From Klebsormidium nitens (Eukaryota > Streptophyta > Klebsormidiophyceae > Klebsormidiales > Klebsormidiaceae), in assembly GCA_000708835.1 (NCBI GenBank), contig DF237359.1, positions 1 through 64,000 on the forward strand: a DNA stretch of 64,000 bases, given 5' to 3'. Below, one piece after another: positions 46,001 through 56,500 of this stretch (the first letter of the stretch is position 1; each line of letters starts with the position of its first letter). A program made the position numbers and the translations under genes. Under the pieces are notes generated by a model. It saw only the letters and a list, made by a program, of their open reading frames with translations. It made no database searches and had not been told where the DNA came from.

Positions 46001-47353
46001 ACGCCGTGCTCCTTCTCTGGCGGCTGAGTCAACTACAGAGGGAGCTCACCGCCTAAAACGGGCCTGACAAACTTTCGGCTCCAAAGTTTCCAGGGCCCTC
46101 GACGGGCTCCGTGCGCGACCCGCCGCCGAGGCTTTGAAGTCGCGACAAAGCATTGAGGGCAGACTTAATGCGCGATGCAATTGAAAGACGTCTAATTCCT
46201 GACTTCCGACAGTTTCTGCCCCTTGTTGGAAATCCGCAGTGCAATATATTAGAAGCCCTGAAAATTTTCAAACGTGCGTTTTCATCTTTTATGAGAATCG
46301 AGTAATCACGGGTTCAACCATCGTTTGACATTCAGATAAGCAAAAAGTACGTGCGTGCTCGCCCACTGGCAGACCGTACATGGCATGCAGAACTTCGGGA
46401 ACACAGCAGGCCGCTTGCCAGTACGTTGGTCACATTTGGCGGCCGCGTACAGCCAGCAGCACTGCATGCAACAGCCTGTAGTCGCGCTGACCGTACGGGC
46501 GCGTGCATTTGCACATATACATTTCTTTTACTTGACCTTGATATCTACATGAGTACAATTGACGCGTATTTGCTAGTTGGCCGGGCAATTCAACTTCGGA
46601 AAATTGAAAGAGACTGTCAATGCATGATTAAACAACGAGCTTGGCCTGGTGCAGTGACACGTACTCAACGTCTGCATGCATTCAATGGCAATATACTATC
46701 TAATCAGTAATGAATTAAAGCAACGACCAGTAATTGCGGAGTCCAGATTCCGAATGACCGCGCGGACTATCTTGGTGATCCGGGTGGCACTGAGCTAGTT
46801 CCGGTGAAGTAGGCCCGGCCCGCTTCAATAGATTGAGGCGGTAATCCATCAGACTGGAAAACTCTGGCCGGTTGATATGAAGATCAAGGACTGCCTTCTC
46901 GACGTTCGACTGGCGATCGGGGATCAAAAGATTCGCCGTCATGGTCACCGGGTATCAGCTGCAAGTGGGCCGCGCAGCACAAGCCATGGGCGGCCATCAC
47001 AACCGGACTGGACCCCTGCGGCCATGTGGGCGGCACCATACAAGGATGGTCTACATACAAACGTGGCCTGGCCGCCGATGCTCTCAAAACGGGGAGAAGG
47101 GTCATTGAATAGAGCTCGCAAAGCGGATCTCGGATGAACATCAGAATCTAAGCATCAATGCCCGGTTTTGAACCTAGTCCACCGTGACAATGGATATACC
47201 TTAATGGTCAACCAAACAGCTTCAACTCAAGCTTGCACCTTGACGTCTGCAAAGCGGCTCCCCTCGAAGCAAAAATCTTAAAACTGAAACCGGAACCTGG
47301 AATCAAGTATAACTGCAAACTGATTACGTCACAACTTGTATTCCTGTCACAAA
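43028..47353. other. intergenic region with two 18-bp perfect palindromes
   Basis: No gene is recognised. Upstream of the amidase start lie two perfect 18-bp palindromes: cgcggccgcgcggccgcg at 43706-43723 and tccggactcgagtccgga at 43886-43903. Next to them is a short tgtgcac repeat (about 43936-43958). They may belong to the amidase promoter. The right part (46700-47350) contains the 3' flank of the next gene. Confidence 0.45.
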
Positions 47354-50300
47354 TCATTCTTCGACGACAACCTCTTGGTTGAGCTCAGCTGCCGTCTTGA
47401 CAGCATACTCCTCGAGGGCTTCGATCGAGCGCGCACCTGCAAGAACAAGATTGAAATGAGCCCAGCTGCTTGAAAGAATCGTCCATTCACAATCCTTGTA
47501 TGTTTTTTGTAACCTCGAAAACGTTAAATGTATGTTTAACAACTCAAAAGGGGAATCCGAATGAGTCGTGTGGTTCCTGGTCCACGTGGCTCCAGGTTTT
47601 GGACATGGAAGGCAGTGTCTGCGCTTCTTTTGGCGTTGTTCTGCTTGCTTTCGGGCTAGAATCGATCTCTGACTTACGAACAGGAATAGCATAAGTTGTT
47701 CAAGCTCCACGGATTGCTAGCTGCCGAAGCACTTCCTGATAAATTGTTAGGAGATACAAAACGTTGTGCGACCAGCTTTTACATACCCCAGGCGCTTCAG
47801 AGCTGCGCCCTTCTCTTCGAATCTGTCTTTGCGGAAGACCAATCAAGAATATTGAGACTCAGCAAGTGCTCGCGTAGGGTTGCTTGTCAAGTCAAAAGGC
47901 CTCATTCGAGTCCATTTCAACGGTTTGAAAGTAGCAGGAAGACTGCATCGCTCGTTCCCCGTCTTTTTTCAAAGTTACACAAACAACCACTTTGAAGATG
48001 CTTTTTGGCTCGCCTACAAGAGATGAAGACTTGACGGCGGGTCTGAGGTGAAAGGCCTGCGCCCTATTGACAGACCTTTCTTTGCTGTCACTCAAATCTG
48101 CTCCCTGGAAGCACGGAAGGGTGCAAAAGTACCACGAAATCAAACAGAAGGCAGCTCATGTATCAGAGAAACGTAGACAAACGTAGAACAGCAAGCGTAG
48201 GACGCTCAAAGAACCCCGTGTATGTTTGCCGGTTGTATGAAAGACCAGCGTCAAGCCCTCAATGACGGCCTTACTTGCTTTATATCGAAGGAGCCAAAAC
48301 TTCAAATGCAGGATACCGCTCCCAGTAGATGCGACCATTCATCAGATCGGCGCAGGTTGTGATAACCAAAAGCGACTTGGGAAAGAACCGGCCTTGGTAA
48401 TACGTAACTCGTCCGTTGACCCGCCCTTCGTCAATAGAACCAACAAGACCTCCTTAAGAACGCAGGATTATACGAGAATCGAACACGAGTCATCACCAAG
48501 AGAAACAGAGAACCGATCGTAAGAACACGTTAAAGGAGGGGCGAAAGAAAATCTTCAAAAGCAAACACAACTTTTAACTCAAAACGGAAGAAAGAACGCA
48601 CAGCACACCGGAAAGCAGTAACAAAAAGCGTGAGAGCACGAACCTTGGTACGTCTTGTATGCGTCCCCGTTGTAGTAGACAACCAACGTGGGGTAGCCCT
48701 TGATATCGGCCTTCTTGCACACCGCCTGGTTCGCGGTGCAGTCTACGGAGGCAATCGCCACGTTCTCGTGGTCGACCAGCTTCTCCGCCAGCTCCTCCCA
48801 CGTGGGGGCCAGCTTCTTACTGCAAAAAGCGGAATTTTGGATTTGTTTCGGCCTTTTAGTAACCAGCGTTTTCCAATTCTGGGTTACAGATGTTTCTGTT
48901 CACAATCGACGGAGGCGATCGCCACGTTCCTATGGTCGACCAGCTTCTCTGCTAGCTCCTCCCACGTGGGGGCCGGCTTCTTACTGCACAATGACGAATT
49001 TTCGAAGTTCCTTTGGGCTCTGGAGGTTAGAGAACTTTGGTTACTTGCAAGGTCACAGCTGTTTCTGTGTGCAATCGACAGAGGCAACTGCCACATGCTA
49101 TTACTTGACCGATGTTTTTGCTGGCTCTTCCCACGTGGGGGCCAGCTTCTTACTGCAATGGACGGTACTTTGGTGTTACCCCAAACTTTTCGGAACGGGG
49201 TTAAAGCTGTTACAAATGCAGTCGACAAGGGGAGCGCCACGGTCCTGTTGTCGACCCATTTCTCTGCTAGTTCTTTCTACGTGGAGGCGGCTTCTAAACG
49301 TAAAGGACAGGGTTTGAGCAAGACTCTGGGCGTAAAAGAAGAATTGTCGTTCAAGAACTTGGGGTCAGAAGTGTTCCTGTGAGGAAAGCTAGTGAACACC
49401 ACGATTACCGGGTCGACCAGCTTGTCCCTGGTTATTCCCACGTGGGGGCCAACTCGTTGATACAGAAAGACAGGTTTCTTGGGCGTATCGGGCGTCGCAA
49501 GACCTTATTGTACGGAGTCGGGTCACAGCTATGTCTGTGCGCAATTGACAGAAGTAATCGACACACTCTCAGTGGCCAACCGACTTTTCGCTACTTCTTC
49601 AAGTACAGGGGCCAGCTTGTTGCTGCAAAGAAGCAGCTTTCAGGGGTTCTTCCAGGCTCGAAAATATTTGTCTGAGGGAGCCGGGCCTACAATAATGTGT
49701 GTTCATGATAAAATGAGACATTCACTGGGACGTTAATCATGCATAACCAGCTCGCTAGTTCGCCCCACATAGGGGCCACTTACGTACTACAAAAGCATCG
49801 ACTATAACGCTTTTAATCTCAAAAGGCACTCGGGACAAACGGATGGTTTTACCAATTGATTGGAGCTTGGGGTTCTGAGCTGCTACGGGGTTCCTTTACA
49901 CTTAAACCATCCCTTAAACTAAGTGAACTGGGGGCACGATCTACGGGATGTGAGAAGATCAAACCGTTCGCTTTCAAGCTACAGAGGCAGCCTCTGCCCT
50001 TTCTGAATGCTTTGTCAATCCACGACGGCTTGCCTGTGGCTGCTAAATCAGGGTTTCCGGTCGAAACTCTTCCCCTCAGCCACATCAAATAGCCTTCCCA
50101 GTGACCACGTCCAGAACAGGTTGAAAACACAAAGACCAAATCCTCCTCAAGATACATTCTCCCCCAAAATAGGTACGAGAGAGCATGACCGAAAATAATG
50201 AACTGCCCCACAATGCTTGACAAATCTCTTCATAGTCGACGGCTAGGCGCAAAGTGAGAACGTGCTCAAGCAGAACTCTATCAGGCAGGCCATTAAAATT

Positions 50301-51523
50301 AACTGCCACCGCATCCACATCCATAAGTGTCTGAAACTGTACTCTAGACCAAGCTAGATCACTCACCAATGGCCGCACCACGGCGCGTAGAACTCGATGA
50401 ACCAAGCCCTCCCATCCGTGACCTGCGGACCAAAAGAAACTTGTGTCAGCTCAACTCCAAAAACCCTTGGGAAACCAAAAGCGTGCCAAACGGCTCTTGC
50501 AAACGGCTTCATCCAAAAGGCTCGCTTGCGTTGTGCCACTGTGCAAAGGGTGAACACGGAGCATTATTCACTCAGACAAAAGGCCCAGAAAAGATCTGAG
50601 GAGTGGTTGTCAGATGTGGGTAAGAAAATGGCCAAAGAAGGGTTTCAGCCGCAAGAGAGGTGGTGCAGAAGCGGGACTGCAAGCGCGGCTTTCCTTTGGC
50701 TCTGAAGCTATACTATTGACGCGTATGACTTTGACATACTGCGATGAGCGCCTACAATTAAAAAGTGGATGATAATCATGGACACTGAATCCTTTTGATA
50801 TGCCAGGTGCCAAGCGACATGCTCAAGAAACAGGCAATCCCTTCGATTGCCACATCAAGAGAGACATGAGACTTCCTCATCAATACAGGGTCAAGTACCG
50901 TCCTCACACTGTCCCAACAAGAGGTGGTCTGACAGGTTACCCACAGTAAAATGACTCCCCGTCTTTGTCAAATACCACTTAGTTTGGTTTTGTCACCTGG
51001 ACTGCATACGTAGCAATATTTGATCTGCCACGTCACAGACTGCAATTGAGTGGCCTGCTGTCAAATGCTGCTTGGTTGGAAGCAACAACGTTGCATAATC
51101 CATTGTTATTGGAGAGATGTAAGGGACAAAAAATAACAAACAACCAAGCTGAAGCTCTTGTTCAGATCTCATCTGGATAGATAGATAGATAGATAAGTAG
51201 ATAACAGGTTCTGCAGAGACAATTGCTCTAACATGTATGTGTAATGTGAAAATTCATTTTAACACTGAAACTCCATTTTACTACCCAGAATCCACTCCTC
51301 ATCATACACAATTGCGATCCGCCAGACCAACAAAGAACCTCCTCGTTCTGAGAATTTATGGGTTCCAGGCAAAGCATTTTAAGAGCTCAATCTCGCATCA
51401 TTGAGAACCAACCTTGGTGTCAAAGTCGGCGTCAGTCAACTTGAGAAGCGCCTCCCCCTGAGCAACCGCCGCAAGCGAGAGAAGCGCCAGAAGCAGAACG
51501 GCTGCAACCTTTGCGGGAGCCAT
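47354..51523 (-). CDS. PDIL5-1: single-domain protein disulfide isomerase-like protein, PDIL5-1 type
   Basis: Exons 51523-51413, 50422-50367, 48819-48644 and 47436-47354 join in phase to give 141 aa, close to the 146 aa of Arabidopsis PDIL5-1. A signal peptide (MAPAKVAAVLLLALLSLAAV..) precedes a single thioredoxin domain. The active site FYAPWCGHC (Cys53, Cys56) is split by intron 2 inside the second Cys codon. KKLAPTWEELAEKL, IASVDCTANQAVC and KGYPTLVVYYNG (with the cis-Pro) complete the fold. The C-terminus ends in acidic residues without a KDEL-like signal, as in this subgroup. It should form or reshuffle disulfides of secretory proteins in the ER or beyond. Exon 3 is preceded by six decaying tandem copies of its own acceptor region. 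Confidence 0.92.
48890..49800 (-). repeat. array of six decayed copies of PDIL5-1 exon 3 acceptor region
   Basis: The functional acceptor is at 48819, followed by KKLAPTWEELAEKLVDHENV. Acceptor-equivalents of copies are at 48983, 49152, about 49297, about 49462, 49622 and about 49788, giving spacings of 164, 169, 145, 165, 160 and 166 bp. Each unit has about 80 bases of exon and about 85 of intron. The first copy still reads KKPAPTWEELAEKLVDHRNV, the second breaks after about ten codons, and the sixth is barely alignable. All lie in intron 2, upstream of the exon in the transcript. Confidence 0.93.
51176..51195 (+). repeat. GATA microsatellite
   Basis: Five perfect gata units in PDIL5-1 intron 1, followed by a degenerate agtagata. 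Confidence 0.9.
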
Positions 51524-51734
51524 GCTTTTAGTGCAAGGAGAAACTTCTGCAGGGGCAATTGCCTGGACTTGGAAAGGTCGTCCGCCTCTTCCTTCCTTGT
51601 GCAGAAGACGATCTGCAAATTCTGGAACTTCGAAGAAAGGCTCTGCTACTGCTAGCAGCCACTAGCAGCTTCCTGCCGAGGCGGCGAATTTGCGACCGAT
51701 GTTCAACTTTGACAGTCGCCGCACAAGAACAGAA

Positions 51735-51840
51735 AACCACTCGCGGCCGCGATCACATTTCCAGCGGCCGCGGCGGCTGCCTGGAGGGCGGGCGGCGCCG
51801 TCGCGCCCCGACGGTATGCAGCGCGCGCGGGGACGTACTC
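51735..51840 (-). promoter_or_regulatory. GC-rich promoter candidate of PDIL5-1
   Basis: A CpG-dense block with repeated gcggccgc and ggcggcgcc motifs lies about 210-320 bp upstream of the PDIL5-1 ATG. It resembles the GC block in front of the sucrase/ferredoxin-like gene. No TATA box is evident. Confidence 0.4.
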
Positions 51841-52202
51841 TAGTACAGTTACTACCTTTACTACGGTAGCTCCTCATGCATGCTTTTGATCTCCTCCCAT
51901 CTCCTCTACAAAGTTATGCAGTGCTGTATCCTAGTGTATCCTAGTCCTACTCACAATGTGAATCTTGGGGAGGCGCCAGGTTTGCCAGTGCTTTTTCAAG
52001 TCTTTGCGGGCCGCTAACTTCAGGAGCACAATGGCATAATGGCACGTTCTTTTTCTCCTTGTACCGAAGCGTGCCTTTCAGATGCAGGTGTACTTTCAAT
52101 GTGCGCCAAGTGCCTCTGACGCCCCAAGAGAAAGCAGACTCGGATGCTCGATTCGCCTGCCTCGTCCTCCTTCGATCCTGAAGACCCGGCTGCCTGACAG
52201 GC

Positions 52203-53226
52203 ATGCATTCAGTGGACATTGTTGATCGCTTGCTGGCACTAAAGGACTTTACGCTTGTGTTCCGCATGGCAACACAATGCGGCGAGACTGGAGGGGTCCA
52301 CCGTGGTGTCGGGGCAGCCACGTTCGTGCTAGCTGAATATGGGTTTCTCACTGTGGCTGCAGATGAGCTCAAGGTCGCGGCAGGGGCCCCGTGGGGGTCC
52401 CCATGGATACTGCTTCCCATCCTGATCGCGTCATCCGGTGCAAGCACTAAAGCACGGACGGAGGTAGCAGTGAAGCTGAATCGTGCTTGTGTTACTCTTG
52501 ATGCCCTTCCCTCAGTGGCCCGAGATACCAGACTCGTTCGCTACATGCTAAGGGAGGGACCGGATAATCCCAACAACCCAACAAGGACCTATATGAGGCA
52601 GCAGACAGCCTGGGGTTTCGGAGGGGCTTGCAGTCCGCGAGCTGATAGTACAGCTGCTATTGGGCCTGACGTCCTTCTCTGAAAAGTTTGGAACGCAGCT
52701 CTCGGCCAAGACTCCAAGTTCATGTGCCGGATCATTTCATGTGCACCAATGATTGAGTCCTTTAAGGAAACAGAGGTCTTTGAGAGCCCCTTCTCCTGGT
52801 TACGAACTTGGCATCCAGGGTGCAACCATCAGATGTCTGGCCAAACATGGTCGAGCTCATTGCCAAGGTTGTACTGGAATCTAAGAATAAGGCGCACATT
52901 GTCCTCATATGCAGCAGGGTAGGTTTCGAGTTAACGAAGTCTTGGGTATCGAAGGCACACAGTTGCCCGAGTCTGCCCTCTTTCAATCGGCCGTGCTCGC
53001 TTTTGCAGTCTGTGAAGCTGAGTCTCTCGCCGAGGCCCTGTTTGCACGGCAGTTTGGATTTGAGGTATCATACTTTTACTGGGTAAATGATGATGATATC
53101 CGCAACAGCCTTCACCAGCTGCACAATGCTCCGGTTGAGGGCACCCGACTTACCATCCATAATGCATGCCGCATCGTCGCCCCTCAATCTGATCCTTGGG
53201 ATTCAATTGTAAACGTACAGGGATGA
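52203..53226 (+). pseudogene. frameshifted intronless coding remnant of unknown family
   Basis: Coding-like readings follow one another in changing frames without splice sites between them: SVDIVDRLLALKDFTLVFRM, then DLYEAADSLGFRRGLQSARE, then RIISCAPMIESFKETEVFES, then VWPNMVELIAKVVLESKNKA, then VNEVLGIEGTQLPESALF to SYFYWVNDDD and a stop near 53226. The succession suggests one former reading frame of about 340 codons broken by several indels. I do not recognise the family. It could be a retrocopy or part of a mobile element. Confidence 0.5.
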
Positions 53227-53550
53227 CGACTACAAAGTCAAATCACTTGCGCCAGTTTCCTTAATTTTGAATGGTTCGACAGGTTCCGCGGCAGCGGCCT
53301 TCTGAAACACGTGTGCTCCACGTCTGTCCAGACTAGACTAGCTTCTACATAAGATACGCTCTGACCACTGGCTCATTACCGTCACCACGTTCGCCCAATC
53401 TACGACTACACACGACTCCCTTGATCGACATGGTGGCTGCTGATCTCGCGCGTGAGTGCACAACAAACGTATGGAGTGCCCCGCCTAGCTACACCAACCT
53501 TGCATGGATTTGTGCTTGTGGGTCTTCATTGACGTCATTGCAAGCAACCT

Positions 53551-56500
53551 CTACTGCATTGGCATCCCGTATCCAGCTTGCTGAGGGACAGGGAGGACAC
53601 CGTAAGCGCCACCGCCTCCACCGCCTCCACCGCGTCCACGCCCGCCATATCCACCTCTGCCTCGACCTGGAAGAAAGAGTCGTGAGCCATAGCAACGAGG
53701 TACGGCGGATACCTATTGTGGTCAGCAATTTGAACGAGAGTAGTCCGCTTGGGCACGACAGTTCAAGGCCTTCTGTTTAGAACCACTGGGTGGGTTTTGA
53801 CACAAGAGGGAGGATACAAAGCTTGCAGTCGCTGGAAAGAGCCCTTGGCGTTATCAGCCGTCACGTCCGAAGACGATCCTCAGCCCAACGGCACACGTGG
53901 CGAGAAGAAAAAGTCCGCCATCACGTCGTCAGACGATCCTAGGCTGACCCATCGCAAAACACTTGATATGGAAGCGACGCTCAACATGCGGATCCACGGT
54001 CTTTGCTTCTGGTTGGGCTTGCATATACTCGCCAATACCGCCGAGATTTCTCTAACAGCTAAGCGGAAGGAGACTCGATGGAAGGAAACGTTACTGATCC
54101 AGTGAAAGACTCCAATCAGCAACCAAATAGCCGTTTCAAAATCCCTGTCCCAGTGACAGGCCCTCCGCTTAGGCGATCTCTGAAAGAAGGATTAGCAGAA
54201 GCCATCCTTTTACCTCTCCTGAGAGCACCCTCGGCGCCTTGGTCAAAGCCCGCCCCGCGGCCTCTGCCTCTACCTCTGCCAAAACCTGTGAGCATCAAAA
54301 GTCTTATTGCGGCGAAAAACGGTTCCAAAAGCGATAGGGTTCTAGTTTTGTCGAAGGGCAGATCAAAGCAGCACTGAACCCCACTTCCTGCAACTGAAGT
54401 AAGCAGTAGCTTCTTTTTTACGATACCGCTCTTGTTGTGCAGCCTTCTAGTAGACGCAAACACGGCGGCGGGCCACAGAACTGTGTCCTTTCTATTTGGA
54501 GGAACAATAGTCGTCCGGCAGGCACTGAAGTCTTCAACAACAGAATCTGCAAGCATGCCTCATGTGGACTCCTTCCACGGGAAGCTTCAACAAACCGATG
54601 AGAGGAGCGACGGATAACTGAGGACAGCTTACTTTCAACCAGACAATGATTACCGAGCAGAGCGTAGAGTTCCACGATTTTCCTAGTCACTCGTCCGCCC
54701 ATCTTTGACGCAGGAAAAGTCAGCATGGCAACGATCCAAAGCTATGCACGTCCCTTGAAGGTGATAACATGGAAGGTAAGAGTGCGAATGCGAAAAACAC
54801 GAGCTTCCAAGTTAGCAAGGACCACATGAAAGGTTCCATATTATTTTAGCAGCACTGTACTAACACGACAGCAAGACGTGCGAAATGCATTTCAGAAACC
54901 ACGTCTTCCAGAACGAACCACAGATCAGCAATGACTGGCTCTGAAAATCCAAGGAACGCATGCGAACTCCTTACCCCTGCCCCTCCCGCGGTAGCCTCCT
55001 TCTTGGTTATACATGCCCTCGCCTCCATACCCTCCCTGCGGCATCATGTAAACCCCCCCTCCGTTCTGTGGGTCCATGTACTGAGGCTGACCCCCGTAGC
55101 CGTCGAAACCCCGTCCGCGGCCGCCCCCCCGGCCGCGACCCCGTCCCCGACCGCGCCCCCGGCCACGCCCGCGCGTTGCGCCCTCCTCGCCGTCTTGGAC
55201 GTAACCCTCGGCCTGGTTTTCGCCGCCACCATTACCTGCAGAGCGGTGGACGAGATGTTGAACCAGTTTGTGAAGGGGAGATGGCAGTCTTGCAAATACC
55301 TGGTATTTGCCGCCGCCATATTCTGCAGAGCGGTGGACGGAATGTTGAAACAGTTCGTAAAAGGGGGACCGCAGTCTTGCACGTGACTCTCGGCTTGGTT
55401 TTCGCCGCCGCCGTTGCCTGCAGAGCGGAGGACAAGATGTTGAAAGGAGGGAATAATACTGGACCTGAGTCTCGTTGCCGGCGTAGCGACAAGTGGTCGA
55501 GGAAACGACTCCCCTTCAAACGGAGAGGAAGTTTGGAAACAACCAAATGGAGGGGACGGCTTTGACCGAAGTTGGGATCTCGGCACAACCTTCGCCGCCG
55601 CTGCCAGCGCCGGGATCAGTAAAAACATCAACCACACGCGTAAAGAATGAATCAAACCAAGAAGGAACGAGCTAAAAGCAGATTGCCAAAGAAAACAAAT
55701 GGTTAGAGAAAGACCGTGTCTCCGGCAGCATATTGCCAAGGCAACGGGTAATTTGTTGAATGTTGTCTAAGGAGGAAGAAGGCGCAGTAGTGAGAGCAAA
55801 CAACATATCTAGTATATAGGGAACTTCGAAGAGAAAAAGTACACGAAGAAAGCAAAATTTGGAGAAAGCCGGAGGCCCTCAGCCTGAACTTCGCCTTTGC
55901 AGAGAAGTCAAAAGAAGCGCAGAAAGATGCGAAGACTTGAGGTACACGAAACGGTATGATAGTGATTTGAGTCACCTTCAAACAAAGCAAAGAACTTCAC
56001 AAGCTAACGGACGCCGTCAAACTCGCTGCAAAACAGTGCTCAAAATCATTAGTGATGCCTTCCTTTCGAAAATCACGTCAGTTCGTCGCAGATACAGAAC
56101 CGTCTAGTCAGTTCGTCCCAGAAACGGAAGATTTATTCAAAGAACGGTCGCTGACGTGAGGAGCTTGGAACTTTTATCCACTGGAAAAAAGGCGGTCCTA
56201 AAAGCGGAAGCAGCTCACCTCCCCTGCCTCCCCGGCCCCTTCCGCGCCCACGTCCTCTGCCACGTGGCTTGCCCTCGTCGTCTGAAAGAAACGACGTCAA
56301 CTCGTTAGCAGGAGCGTCAGAAAATGGCAGAGGGAGCACCTTCAGGTCTTCCAGATTCAGCACGTGAAGCGATAAAGGCCACTGACTGACGACGGTCAAT
56401 CTCAAGGCAAGACGTATGGATCTAGAGGTACGGAAGTGCGTCTACTGCATAATATAGATGGCAACCGAAACGCTTCACAGGGCTCGGCAAGCAATATCGA

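Noticed and set aside
48630-49382. Plus-strand open frame of 250 codons
   Set aside because: It is antisense to the PDIL5-1 exon 3 array. The repetition comes from the array, not from a repeat protein.
48819-49800. Regular repeats as a possible CRISPR array
   Set aside because: Units are about 160 bp with decaying exon sequence in a eukaryotic intron; there are no short identical repeats with unique spacers.
55044-55739. Minus-strand open frame of 231 codons
   Set aside because: It reads the ALBA exon 7 and its echoes in the wrong frame. The RGG frame with matching splice phases is the real one.
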